Shown in pieces: positions 15,151 through 23,700 of a DNA stretch of 64,000 bases. Origin of the DNA: Actinoplanes sp. KI2. Lineage in GTDB: Bacteria; Actinomycetota; Actinomycetes; Mycobacteriales; Micromonosporaceae. A model generated the notes under the pieces. That model was given only the letters and a program-made list of their open reading frames with translations. It was not told the origin of the DNA and did not search any database. A program made the position numbers and the translations under genes. The stretch is from the NCBI RefSeq assembly GCF_025630775.1, contig NZ_JAOSZE010000023.1:1-64000 (forward strand), in the 5' to 3' direction. Numbering within the stretch: the first letter of the stretch is position 1; each line of letters starts with the position of its first letter.

Positions 15151-16016
15151 TGCGGCTCCTCCTTGACCCGCGCCACCAGCTGCGTCGGATTCACGAACCG
15201 CAATGCGACGACCAGTAGCACCAGCATCATGCAGGTATAGATGACCGCCATCGCGTCCACCGACTGCTGCGCGCGGATGCCGGCCGCCGACATCGTGTAG
15301 TAGAGCGCCACCACCAGCGTCTGCGAATCGGGCCCGGCGGTGAGGAAGGTCAGCTCGAACATGCCGATCGTGCGCACCAGCACGAGAATCGAGGCGGCCA
15401 GAATGCCGGGCACCAGCAACGGCGCGAGAATCCGCAGGAACACCTGCCAGGTCCGCGCCCCGCACATCCGGGCGGCCCGCTCGATCGCGGGATCGACCTG
15501 CTCGATGAACGGCGTCATGGTCAGGATCACGAACGGGATGGAGGGCACCAGATTGGCCAGCACCACGCCCGCCATGTGCCCGGCGAGCCCGTACTTGTAG
15601 AGAACGGTGGCCAGCGGAATCCCGTAGGTGATCGGCGGCATCAGGATCGGCAGCAGGAACAGCAGATAAAGCACCCGCCGGCCGGGGAAGGTGCGCCGGG
15701 CGAGCACGTACGAGGCGGGCACCCCGACCAGCACCGAGATGCCCACCACCAGCAGGGCCACCTCGACCGTCACGATCAGCACGTCGAGCAGCGTGAATTC
15801 GTGCCACGCCTGCCCGTACCACTGGGTGGTCCAGCTCTCCGGCAGCCAGGTGTCGAACCAGCGCCGGCCGAAGGAACTGACCACGACCGAGCCGATGATG
15901 CCGGCCAGCATGACGAAGAAGAATGTCACCGAGCCCCAGACCAGCCATGCGCCGGGCGACGCGGCAATGCGGAAACGGCGGCGGCTCTGCCGCGCGGGAA
16001 CGGCGATCGCGGTCAT
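15147..16016 (-). CDS. ABC importer permease 2
   Basis: 289 residues with six predicted membrane helices (first about 24-46). It carries the EAA-type cytoplasmic loop (EQVDPAIERAARMCGARTWQVFLRILAPLLVPG) that docks the ATPase. Belongs to the binding-protein-dependent permease family used for spermidine/putrescine, iron, thiamine and phosphonate-type or sugar-acid-like substrates. ATG overlaps the stop of permease 1 (ATGA) and its own stop overlaps the GTG of manD, so the operon is translationally coupled throughout. Confidence 0.92.
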   Translation of the reverse strand: MTAIAVPARQSRRRFRIAASPGAWLVWGSVTFFFVMLAGIIGSVVVSSFGRRWFDTWLPESWTTQWYGQAWHEFTLLDVLIVTVEVALLVVGISVLVGVPASYVLARRTFPGRRVLYLLFLLPILMPPITYGIPLATVLYKYGLAGHMAGVVLANLVPSIPFVILTMTPFIEQVDPAIERAARMCGARTWQVFLRILAPLLVPGILAASILVLVRTIGMFELTFLTAGPDSQTLVVALYYTMSAAGIRAQQSVDAMAVIYTCMMLVLLVVALRFVNPTQLVARVKEEPQ

Positions 16017-16885
16017 CCCTTGCCTCCCGTGGATCCGGTGTAGAACAGCGCCCGCACGCCGAGGACGGCGGCCACCACCGCGAGCTCGACCACGCCCATC
16101 ACCACGGCGATGGCGCTGGCGAGCGGATAGTCGTAGGACTCGTAGGCGGCGTGGTACGCCGCGATGGAGATGACCCGGGTGGTTCCGGCCGGATCGCCGA
16201 CCAGAACGGCGGACGGGAAAACGCTGAACGCCAGCACGAAGGTGAGGCAGAACGTGGTGGCCAGGCCGGGCGCGAGCAGCGGCAGCGTGATCCGGTGGAA
16301 TCGCGGCCACCAGCCCGCACCGAGGGTCGCCGCGGCTCGTTCGAGAGTGGGGTCGATACCGGAGAGATAGGACAGGATCAGCAGGAACGCGAACGGGAAA
16401 CCGGTGATCACCAGGGAGAAGAACACGCCCCAGTAATTGTTCGTGAGCCGCAGCGGCGCGTCGATGAGGCCGGCCGACATCAGCGTGCGGTTGAGCCAGC
16501 CGGTCGGCCCGAGGAAATTGAGCAGGCCCTCGGCGGTCAGCACCGTGCCGAGCGTGATCGGAACGACCAGCAGGATGGTGAGGAGCCGTTTGCCGCGGAA
16601 ACGACCGCGCATCCGGTACGCGATCGGCACGGAGGCCGCCACATTGAACAGCGCCGCCGGCAGCGCCAGTTTCAGCGTGGTCCAGATCGTGTCCCGCTGA
16701 TAGGCGTCCGCGAAGAAGTCCCGGTAGGCCCCGAACACGCCGCCGTGCGTCGGCTGAAAGGACAGTCCCAGGCCGTACGCGAAGGGATAGACGAACAGGA
16801 TCAGCACGCAGAGCAACGCCGGGACGAGGAGCAGCAACTGCCGGTCCACACCGCGCTCGGCCAGCCGGTGACGCCACGCGGTCAT
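16013..16885 (-). CDS. ABC importer permease 1
   Basis: 290 residues; first membrane helix about 18-40 (LLLLVPALLCVLILFVYPFAY), a PotB-like permease start. The EAA loop (GIDPTLERAAATLGAGWWPRFHRITLPLLAPG) is intact. Forms the heterodimeric channel with permease 2. Both ends overlap neighbours by ATGA (ATPase upstream, permease 2 downstream). Confidence 0.92.
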   Translation of the reverse strand: MTAWRHRLAERGVDRQLLLLVPALLCVLILFVYPFAYGLGLSFQPTHGGVFGAYRDFFADAYQRDTIWTTLKLALPAALFNVAASVPIAYRMRGRFRGKRLLTILLVVPITLGTVLTAEGLLNFLGPTGWLNRTLMSAGLIDAPLRLTNNYWGVFFSLVITGFPFAFLLILSYLSGIDPTLERAAATLGAGWWPRFHRITLPLLAPGLATTFCLTFVLAFSVFPSAVLVGDPAGTTRVISIAAYHAAYESYDYPLASAIAVVMGVVELAVVAAVLGVRALFYTGSTGGKG

Positions 16886-17928
16886 GTCGGGAACACCAGC
16901 ACCCGGGCCGGGTCGGCGACCACCGCGATCTTGTCGCCGACCGAGGGCCGTTCGGTCGCCCGCAGGTGCAGCATGGTCCCCTGCTCGGTGCGGGCCTCGA
17001 CGGCGAGTTCGCGTCCCTGGTACTCGACCACTTCGACGGTGGCCGGTATCCCGCCCTCGCCCAGCCGCAGGTCCTCCGGGCGTACCCCGGCCATGACCTC
17101 GTCCGCGGGCATGAGCTCGCCGATCGCCGTGCCGCGCAGTCTGATCCCCGCGCCCTCGACGTCCACGAAGTCGCGGGACACCGAACTGACCCGCATCGGC
17201 AGCAGGTTGCGGTAGCCCATGAAGTCGGCGACGTGCCGGTTAGCCGGTCTGGTGTGCAGTTGTTCGGGCGTGCCGACCTGCTGGACCCGGCCGTCGCGCA
17301 GCACGACCAGCCGGTCGGCCATCGACAGCGCCTCCTCCTGGTCGTGCGTGACGTAGACCGTGGTGAGGCCGAGCGACTGATGCAGCCGGCGGATCTCGGT
17401 GCGCATCTCCAGCCGCAGTTTGGCATCGAGGTTGGACAATGGCTCGTCCATCAGGACCAGCGCCGGTTCGAGGACGACCGCCCGGGCGATGGCGACCCGC
17501 TGTTGCTGACCGCCGGACAACTGTCCGGGGAGCTTGGTGGCGTGTTCCTCCAGGCGTACGAGCCGAATTGCCTCGTCGGTGCGACGCCGGACCTCGGCCC
17601 GCGGCAGTCGCCGCATCTGCAGGCCGAACGCGATGTTTCGGCGCACCGAGAGGTGCGGGAAAAGGGCGTAGCTCTGGAACACCATGCCGAAGCCCCGGCG
17701 CTCCGGCGGCAGCGTGTCGAGGCGCTTGTGGTCCTGCCAGATGCTGCCCTCGGAGAGCGGGAGCAGGCCGGCCAGGCAATTCAGCGCGGTCGACTTGCCG
17801 CAGCCGGACGGCCCGAGCAGGGCGATGAACTCGCCCCGGCGGATTTCCAGGCTGAGCCCGGACAGCGCGTCCTTGTCGCCGAAGCGGCGAGTCACGCTCT
17901 CCAGGCGCAGCGCCTCGAACGACGTCAC
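16882..17928 (-). CDS. ABC importer ATPase
   Basis: 348 residues. GTG 17928 overlaps the stop of the binding-protein gene (GTGA). NBD motifs are all canonical: Walker A LLGPSGCGKST, Q-loop VFQSYALFPHLSV, signature LSGGQQQRVAIARA, Walker B LVLMDEPLSNLDAKLR, and H-switch YVTHDQEEA. The C-terminal ~110 residues form a TOBE/OB-type regulatory domain (MAGVRPEDLRLG), as in MalK/PotA-class importers. It powers uptake through permeases 1 and 2. Confidence 0.93.
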   Translation of the reverse strand: MTSFEALRLESVTRRFGDKDALSGLSLEIRRGEFIALLGPSGCGKSTALNCLAGLLPLSEGSIWQDHKRLDTLPPERRGFGMVFQSYALFPHLSVRRNIAFGLQMRRLPRAEVRRRTDEAIRLVRLEEHATKLPGQLSGGQQQRVAIARAVVLEPALVLMDEPLSNLDAKLRLEMRTEIRRLHQSLGLTTVYVTHDQEEALSMADRLVVLRDGRVQQVGTPEQLHTRPANRHVADFMGYRNLLPMRVSSVSRDFVDVEGAGIRLRGTAIGELMPADEVMAGVRPEDLRLGEGGIPATVEVVEYQGRELAVEARTEQGTMLHLRATERPSVGDKIAVVADPARVLVFPT

Positions 17929-19124
17929 TTCTTCACCTTCGCGCCGCCGATCTGGCGGTCCCAGGTGTCGAACGCGGTGACCAGCGCTTTCGCGTCCAGC
18001 GGCACTTCCAGGGGGTTGCCGGCGATGAGCTGGTCGTACTCGGGGCGGCCGTATTCGCCGATCGCTTTCTGGCTTTCCGGCGGTGCCATGGACAGCGTCA
18101 CGTCCTTCACCGCGGGGCCCGGGTAGAAATAGCCCTTGTCGTACGCCTTGGCTTGCTGTTGCGGGGTGAGCATGTCCTTGAGCAGGTTGAGGATCGCGGC
18201 CTGCTTTTCGACGTCGACGCCCTTGGGAATGACCGCGTAATGCGCGTCGGTCACCCAGTGGAAACCCTGCAGGGTGCCGACCGCGGCCTCCTTGGGCACG
18301 GTGCCGAGCACCCGCGGGTTGATGTCCCAGCCGGTCGTGCTCGCGATGATTTTCGCCGAGCCGTTCGCGAGGTTCTTCATGGTCTCGCTGGTGGTCGACG
18401 GATAGAGCGTCACATATTTGTTGAGCTCCGCCAGATAGGCCCAGGTCTTGCTCCAGCCGTTGACCGGGTCCTTGGGATTCGAGTCGCCCAGCAGATAGGG
18501 CAGACCCATCAGGAAGGTACGCCCGGGGCCCGAGTTGGCCGGCCGCGCGTATTGGACCGCGCCCGGGTTGGCCTTGGCGTACGCGAGAAGGTCCTGGGCG
18601 GTCTTCGGCGGGTTCGGCACCTTGGCCGGCAGGTACTCGATCAGCGGACCGGACGGGTAGTAGGTGACCGCGACGCCGAAGTCGCCGGCCAGCTTCTGCA
18701 TCGCCGCGGCGCCGGGCAGGTAGTCGGTCATGCCGGGGACCCGATCGGCGTACGTGGGCAGGAGGGGCACCCAGAGGTTCTGGTCGATGCCGGCGGCCAG
18801 CCCGTCGACGCCGGTGAGCACCAGGTCGATGTCGACGCGCCCGGCGTTCTGCTGCGCTTTGATCTTGCCGACCAGCTCGGGGGCGGTGGCCTTGGAGTAG
18901 GTGACCTTGGCGATCTGGTCCTGGTTCTTGGACACGAACTCGTCGATCATGCCCTGGGTCAGCTGGAGGTCCCCGGCCACGTCCAGGATGTTCAGCGTCA
19001 CGGCCCGGCCGGGCTTGGCGGGCACGGGCCCGTCGGTCTTGGCGCTGCCGCCGGGCTTGTCGGGGGCGCCGCACGCGGCGAGCGCCAGGACTGCGGCGAG
19101 TGTTATCGCGACTTTGCGGGACAT
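17925..19124 (-). CDS. Extracellular solute-binding lipoprotein (family 1)
   Basis: 399 residues. A short lipoprotein signal with lipobox LAAC places the Cys near residue 18. The mature protein is a family 1 / Fe-polyamine-like extracellular binding protein (KPGRAVTLNILDVAGDLQLTQ, VTYYPSGPLIEYLP, GFHWVTDAHYAVIPKG). It would capture the imported substrate outside the membrane. AAGGGA lies 9 bp before ATG 19124, overlapping the end of the lacI-type gene, so regulator and transporter are one transcript. Substrate unknown, but manD at the end of the operon argues for a sugar acid. Confidence 0.9.
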   Translation of the reverse strand: MSRKVAITLAAVLALAACGAPDKPGGSAKTDGPVPAKPGRAVTLNILDVAGDLQLTQGMIDEFVSKNQDQIAKVTYSKATAPELVGKIKAQQNAGRVDIDLVLTGVDGLAAGIDQNLWVPLLPTYADRVPGMTDYLPGAAAMQKLAGDFGVAVTYYPSGPLIEYLPAKVPNPPKTAQDLLAYAKANPGAVQYARPANSGPGRTFLMGLPYLLGDSNPKDPVNGWSKTWAYLAELNKYVTLYPSTTSETMKNLANGSAKIIASTTGWDINPRVLGTVPKEAAVGTLQGFHWVTDAHYAVIPKGVDVEKQAAILNLLKDMLTPQQQAKAYDKGYFYPGPAVKDVTLSMAPPESQKAIGEYGRPEYDQLIAGNPLEVPLDAKALVTAFDTWDRQIGGAKVKK

Positions 19125-19137
19125 TGGGGGTATCCCT

Positions 19138-20124
19138 TCAGGCGGGGACGGGGCCGGTGGAGCCGCGCACCATCAACTGCGTGGGCAGTTCCCGCCGGGC
19201 CGCCGTCTGGCGGTCCGGCTCGGCCAGGAGTTGCAGGAGCAGATCCACGCCGGCCCGGCCGGACTGCTCCTTGGGAAGAGCGACGGTGGTGAGCGAGGGG
19301 TGGACCATCGCCGCGAGGGCGATGTCGTCGAAGCCGAGCACGCTGATGCCGGCCGGGACGGCGACACCCCGGGCCGTGAAACGGTTGAGCAGGCCCAGCG
19401 CGACCAGATCGTTGTAGCCGATCACCGCGGTGACCTCGGCGGCGAGCACCTGATCGGCCGCGGCCACGCCGCCCTCGAACACCGGCATGACGTTGCCGAT
19501 CTCGACCAGGTCGACGCCCATCTCGCCGGCGACCAGGCGCAGCGCGCGGACTCGCTCCCGGTTCGCCCAGGAGGAGCGCGGGCCGGCCACGTACGCGATG
19601 CGGCGGTGGCCCAGGGCGGTCAGGTGGCTGACCGCCTGGCGCATGGCGTCGGTGAACTCCGGGGTCACCGACGGAACCCGGGCGATGCGCCGGTTGACCA
19701 GCACGACCGGGGTGTCGGCGACCAGCGTGCGCAGCTCCTCGTCGGGCATCCGGGGTGAGCAGAGCACGATGCCGTCGACCTGTTTCGACAGCCGCCGCAC
19801 CAGACCCGCCTCGGCGGTCGCGTCCTCGTCGGTGTCGGCGAGGAAGACCGCGTAGTCGGCCTCGTGCGCGCGGGCCTGCACGCCCTTGATGACGCTCGGG
19901 AAGAACGGGTTGCCGAGGTCGGGGACGAGCAGGCCGATGTTGCCGGTGCGACCGGTGATCAGGCCGCGGGCGGCGCGGTTGGGGTGGTAGCCGAGGGCGG
20001 TCGCGGTGCGCCGGACGCGCTCGCGGGTCTCCGGATGGACCAGTTCCGGCATGGTGAGCGCGCGGGTGACGGTGGACGCCGAGACGCCGGCCGCCCGCGC
20101 CACATCCTTGATCGTCACCGCCAC
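19138..20124 (-). CDS. LacI-family transcriptional regulator of the manD transport operon
   Basis: 328 residues from GTG 20124, preferred over ATG 20154 because GAGGGAG lies 6 bp upstream and because the protein then begins VAVTIKDVARAAGVSASTVTRAL, the standard LacI HTH start. The hinge is HPNRAARGLITGRTGNIGLLVPDL, followed by a periplasmic-binding-protein-like effector domain (GFDDIALAAMVHPSLTTV near the end). First gene of the six-gene leftward operon, so it probably autoregulates and senses the imported sugar or its breakdown product. Candidate operators lie at 20159-20170 and 20175-20190. Confidence 0.93.
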   Translation of the reverse strand: MAVTIKDVARAAGVSASTVTRALTMPELVHPETRERVRRTATALGYHPNRAARGLITGRTGNIGLLVPDLGNPFFPSVIKGVQARAHEADYAVFLADTDEDATAEAGLVRRLSKQVDGIVLCSPRMPDEELRTLVADTPVVLVNRRIARVPSVTPEFTDAMRQAVSHLTALGHRRIAYVAGPRSSWANRERVRALRLVAGEMGVDLVEIGNVMPVFEGGVAAADQVLAAEVTAVIGYNDLVALGLLNRFTARGVAVPAGISVLGFDDIALAAMVHPSLTTVALPKEQSGRAGVDLLLQLLAEPDRQTAARRELPTQLMVRGSTGPVPA

Positions 20125-20158
20125 GCCGTCTCCCTCATCGGGGGTCAACGGCAAGTCT

Positions 20159-20190
20159 GAAATCCATTTCGGACCGATGTCAAGACATCG
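20159..20190. promoter_or_regulatory. Two candidate LacI-type operators upstream of the manD operon
   Basis: GAAAT-CC-ATTTC (20159-20170) and CGATGTC-AA-GACATCG (20175-20190) are perfect inverted repeats 35-66 bp upstream of the regulator's GTG, in a locally AT-rich stretch. The first resembles common LacI-family GAAA..TTTC boxes. Either could be the autoregulatory site. Confidence 0.5.
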
Positions 20191-20571
20191 AGCATTATCT
20201 CTTCAAGATCCCGCCGGACGTCGGTGATTCCGGATGAAAACGTTGGCGATCTTGAATCAGTGCCAGTGGCGGCCGGCTCGTCGTCCGCCCCGCTGCTCGA
20301 GCGGTGGTGGGCGGCGCCGCGTCCCGGTCCCGCACGCCCGGAGCGCGGCGCCGCCCCGGGGGGAATCAGGTCGGGACGTCTATCGGGCGACGCTAACCCC
20401 ACCGGTGGCGCATGCCCCTCCACCGGGCAGATGATCATGCGTGGCCGGCCGTCGGATCGGTCTTGCCCGACCACCCGGTTCCGCTGGACTCTCGAAGACT
20501 CGCGAACGACCGACGTCCATCGATCCTTTTGCGGGCGCGGGCCGTATCACCTCGGGAAAGGGGTGCCCACC
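20191..20571. other. Gene-free intergenic stretch
   Basis: Part of a 447-bp gap between the divergent lacI-type gene and the membrane protein at 20572. TTCAAGATC near 20203 and GATCTTGAA near 20250 are inverted copies. An open frame runs through from 20224 but its content is Arg/Pro/Gly-rich and not protein-like. No RNA gene recognised. The rightward promoter must lie here. Confidence 0.5.
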
Positions 20572-21477
20572 ATGCTCGACAGACTCCTCTCCCGCACCGG
20601 GCCCGAAGCGCCGCCCGACCTCGAGGTGCCGCCGCCGGTCATCGACGAGCCGACGCAGAAGCTGAAGGTCGTCCTGCCGTCGATCCCGCAGCGGGTGGCC
20701 GCCCGGGCGGTGATCGTCTATGAGCAGGCGCCCCGCCGGCCGTGGCGGCTCTGGGGGTTCACGGCCGTCCTGGTGGCGCTCACGATCGGAGTGGTGCTCG
20801 GGCAGGCCGAGGCGTTCCAGCCGGTCTCCCGGGGTGCGAACGCCCAGGCCGCGACGGTGCCGTCGGCCGCGCCGACGTCGGTTGCTCCGGCCGCCGCGAT
20901 GACCGCGCCGCTGGGCACCGCGAAGGCGCTGGTCTTCGAGGTGACCGGGGACGCCTCGTCGGTGCACATCGCGAGCGCCGACCTCGGCGATCGGCTCTAC
21001 AGCATCGTGCCGATCGGCGTGAGCGTGCCGCCCCGGATCACCGACTCGCCGCGCGGGCCGCGGCTCGTGCTCGCCAGGACCGGGGCGGAGGTCCGGCTGA
21101 GCGCGAAGGTTTCCTGGACCGTACGCCTGGCCGCGACGTCCTCGGAGCAGACGGTCGACATGCGCGCCGGTGGTCTGGCCGCGATCGAGCTGACCGGTGC
21201 GTCGGCCCGCACCGAGCTGACCCTGCCGCGGCCGCGGGCCACCGTGAAGGTGAACGTCCTGGCGCCGGTGGGGGCGCTGCGGGTGTCGACCGTGGGCGTC
21301 GTGCCGGTCCGGCTGCGCCTCGACGGGGGAGCGCAGACCGCCGTCATCGGCGGCAAGACCCATCAGAGGGTCAAGCCGCACACGACGCTCACGCCGGCCG
21401 GATGGAAAACCGCCAAGACTAGGTACGACGTGAGCGCGGCGGCGGCCCTGGGCTCGGTGTTCGCCGATCACCTCTGA
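20572..21477 (+). CDS. Single-pass membrane protein of unknown function
   Basis: 301 residues from ATG 20572, with AAAGGGG about 8 bp upstream. The N-terminal ~55 residues are cytoplasmic and contain a Pro-rich stretch (PPDLEVPPPVIDEP). One membrane helix lies about 61-80 (LWGFTAVLVALTIGVVLG), then an Ala/Thr/Pro-rich spacer and ~190 residues outside the cell. That part is rich in Val/Leu beta strands (ALVFEVTGDASSVHIASADLG; SWTVRLAA) and lacks Cys. It looks like one or two beta-sandwich domains. I do not recognise a family. No operon partner; the next gene is convergent. Confidence 0.7.
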   Translation: MLDRLLSRTGPEAPPDLEVPPPVIDEPTQKLKVVLPSIPQRVAARAVIVYEQAPRRPWRLWGFTAVLVALTIGVVLGQAEAFQPVSRGANAQAATVPSAAPTSVAPAAAMTAPLGTAKALVFEVTGDASSVHIASADLGDRLYSIVPIGVSVPPRITDSPRGPRLVLARTGAEVRLSAKVSWTVRLAATSSEQTVDMRAGGLAAIELTGASARTELTLPRPRATVKVNVLAPVGALRVSTVGVVPVRLRLDGGAQTAVIGGKTHQRVKPHTTLTPAGWKTAKTRYDVSAAAALGSVFADHL

Positions 21478-21541
21478 TCAGGTTCGCCCTCGATCGCGTG
21501 CGGTCGTCCGTGCGTTCGATCCGGCCACCGATCGCTGCGGC

Positions 21542-22510
21542 CTACAGTTCGAAGCGGCTGCCGACCGAGTTCGGCCGGAAGGCGCCGGGAAGCGCCGCGG
21601 CGAGCGCCTGCTGCGCCTGCCATGACGTGCAGTGCGCCGGGACCAGCATCGCCGGTGCCTCCTCGGCCAGCGCGGCGACCGTCTCCGTGACGATCGGGCC
21701 GTACTGCAGGTGGAGGCCGCCGAGCACCGCGTAGAGCCGATCGACGCCGGTGAGCCGCTTGGCGTACCGGATGATGTTGATGATCCCGGAGTGCCCGCAA
21801 CCGGTCAGGATGACCAGGCCCCGATCCCGAACGTGCAGAACTATCGCCTGGTCGTCGTGCACCGCGCGGTCCGGCTCCCAGGCACCGTCGCGGAACGCCT
21901 GATGCGCGGGCGGCATGCCGGTCTCGAACGGCGTGGTGCGGTCGACCTCGCCGGTGACCAGGATCGCGTCGTCGAGCAGGAACGACGGTTGCCGCTCCTC
22001 GATGATCGTGAAGCCGGCACCCTCGATCGCGGACCGGCTCGGCGTCGGGAAGTCGAGCGTGCGATCGGGCAGCACGAGCCGGCGCCGCAGCCAGAAGTCG
22101 GGATGCAGGAAGACCGGCAGATGGGTGGGCCCGAGCCGGGCGGAGAGCCCGTTGAGCCCCATCACGTGATCGAAGTGGCCGTGGCTGAACACGATCGTCT
22201 CGAATGTCTCGGGCCGGATCGCCAGCCGATCGAGATTGCTCATCACCCCCTCGGCCGAGATGCCGGTGTCGAACAGGATGCGGTGGCCGCCGACCTCGAC
22301 CATGGCCGAGAACCCGTGCTCCGCGCGGAGGAAGTCGAAGGTTTGCTTCTCCTCGGCGAGCTCGGCCGGCAGCACCGCCAGCGGCGCCGCGGTCCCGACG
22401 AGCCCCCAGCGGCGCACGAGTCCCTCGTCGGGCAGCAACGCATCCGAGGAGTTGTCCATCAGGGTCGTGATCTGCACGCCGTCGACCGGCGCGAGGCTGA
22501 TCTTTTGCAT
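21542..22510 (-). CDS. MBL-fold hydrolase (COG1237-like, GCGHSG type)
   Basis: 322 residues. Zinc motif SHGHFDHVMGL (about 109-119), an early HRILFDTG strand, ILTGCGHSGIINI (about 238-250) and a late PAHCTSW. The GCGHSG segment is characteristic of the MBL subfamily that includes archaeal methanopterin-pathway phosphate synthase-like proteins; bacterial members mostly have no known substrate. No signal peptide, so cytosolic. A 22-bp tandem repeat ends 36 bp upstream of its ATG, between it and the upstream FAD oxidoreductase gene, and could affect its transcription. Confidence 0.85.
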   Translation of the reverse strand: MQKISLAPVDGVQITTLMDNSSDALLPDEGLVRRWGLVGTAAPLAVLPAELAEEKQTFDFLRAEHGFSAMVEVGGHRILFDTGISAEGVMSNLDRLAIRPETFETIVFSHGHFDHVMGLNGLSARLGPTHLPVFLHPDFWLRRRLVLPDRTLDFPTPSRSAIEGAGFTIIEERQPSFLLDDAILVTGEVDRTTPFETGMPPAHQAFRDGAWEPDRAVHDDQAIVLHVRDRGLVILTGCGHSGIINIIRYAKRLTGVDRLYAVLGGLHLQYGPIVTETVAALAEEAPAMLVPAHCTSWQAQQALAAALPGAFRPNSVGSRFEL

Positions 22511-22545
22511 CTTCGTGAGCGTACGCTCGCCGCTCGTTTTCCCGT

Positions 22546-22633
22546 TGCCGCTTCACGATCGGGCGCCTGCCGTTTCACGATCGGGCGCCTGCCGCTTCAC
22601 GATCGGCCGCCTGCCGCTTCACGATCGGGCGCT
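22546..22633. repeat. Tandem repeat, 22 bp x 4
   Basis: Four head-to-tail 22-bp copies of TGCCGCTTCACGATCGGGCGCC begin at 22546, 22568, 22590 and 22612, with one difference each in copies 2, 3 and 4. They fill the gap between the stop of the FAD oxidoreductase (complement of 22633-22635) and the leader of the MBL gene. The period is about two helical turns, and each unit holds the palindromic core CGATCG. Confidence 0.9.
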
Positions 22634-23700
22634 CACGAGGAACGCAATCGCGCGACCGCGAGGGCGGCCGGCACGGGGGAGCCCTTGCCGGTGACGGCCC
22701 CCGCCGCCAGCCGGGCGAGAGCGGGCGCGATCTGAATCCCGTAGCCGCCCTGGCCGGCCAGCCAGAACAGGCCAGGCGCTGCCGGATCGGCGCCGGCCAC
22801 CGGCTGCCGGTCGGGAGCGAACGTGCGCAGGCCCGCCCATGCCGTGTGCACCGAGCGCAGCCCGAGAACGGTCGCCTCGTTGACCCGTTCGATCGCCAGC
22901 GCCACATCGATGTCGTCCGGCCGGGCATCGCACGGCTCGCTCGGCGTCTCGTCGGCCGGCGACACCAGCACGCCGACCCCTTCCGGCCGGAAATAGAACG
23001 TCTCGCCGACGTCGCCCACGATCGGCCAGTCCCGATCCACCCCGGACGCGCGCACCACAGCCGCGGTCCGCCGCATCGGTCGCATCCCGACCGGTTCCAC
23101 CCCCAGCGCGGAAGCGACCCGATCCGCCCACGCCCCGGCCGCGTTCACCACGGCACCCGCCTCGACCGGTCCCGCGGCCGTGTCGAGCAGCCAGCGTCCG
23201 CCCTCGTACCGGCCGGATCGGACCGCCGCATCGAGCACGATCCGTGCCCCGCGCCGTCGTGCCCCGCCCAGATAGTGCTGGTGCAGCCCCATCACGTCGA
23301 TCTCCAGTGCGCCCGGCTCGCGCAGCGCCCCCGCGCACCAGTCCGGGCGCAGCGCCGGGCAGAACGTCTCCGGCCGGGGCGCCGGCACGAGCGTGGGCTG
23401 CGCCGCCGCCATCGCTTCCAGCCGGTCCATCTGCTCGGGCGGAGCGACCCAGATCATCGGCCGCGGCTTGAGCAACTCCCCGGCGGCGTCGAAGTCCGGC
23501 CGCGAGTCGGTGGTCAGCCGGCGTACCTCCGGGCTGCCGTAGCTCTCCAGGAACATGGCCGCCGATCGGCCGGTGGTGTGGTACGCGGGCCGGCTCTCCT
23601 GCTCCAGCACCAGCACCGAGCCCGCGTCGGAAAGCTCGTACGCGATCGAGACGCCGGCCATCCCGGCCCCGATCACGGCGACGTCAGCTGAGATCCTCAT
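22633..23700 (-). CDS. FAD-dependent oxidoreductase (D-amino acid/glycine oxidase-like)
   Basis: 355 residues of the DAO family. The FAD dinucleotide fold opens with ADVAVIGAGMAGVSIAYEL, followed by the ADP-ribose acidic residue in VLEQE and the RSAAMFLESYG loop. Later come VVNAAGAWADRVA, the AGLRTFAPDRQPVAG substrate/FAD motif, and LFWLAGQGGYGIQIAPALA. Related enzymes oxidise glycine, sarcosine or D-amino acids to imines with H2O2 release. ATG overlaps the stop of the PNPOx-fold gene (ATGA), so the two form an operon. Confidence 0.9.
   Translation of the reverse strand: MRISADVAVIGAGMAGVSIAYELSDAGSVLVLEQESRPAYHTTGRSAAMFLESYGSPEVRRLTTDSRPDFDAAGELLKPRPMIWVAPPEQMDRLEAMAAAQPTLVPAPRPETFCPALRPDWCAGALREPGALEIDVMGLHQHYLGGARRRGARIVLDAAVRSGRYEGGRWLLDTAAGPVEAGAVVNAAGAWADRVASALGVEPVGMRPMRRTAAVVRASGVDRDWPIVGDVGETFYFRPEGVGVLVSPADETPSEPCDARPDDIDVALAIERVNEATVLGLRSVHTAWAGLRTFAPDRQPVAGADPAAPGLFWLAGQGGYGIQIAPALARLAAGAVTGKGSPVPAALAVARLRSS

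Noticed and set aside
20224..20571. N-terminal extension of the membrane protein at 20572
   Set aside because: The in-frame stretch is compositionally unlike protein and has no ribosome-binding site, while ATG 20572 does.
22546..22633. CRISPR-like array
   Set aside because: The units are contiguous with no unique spacers, and no cas gene is present.
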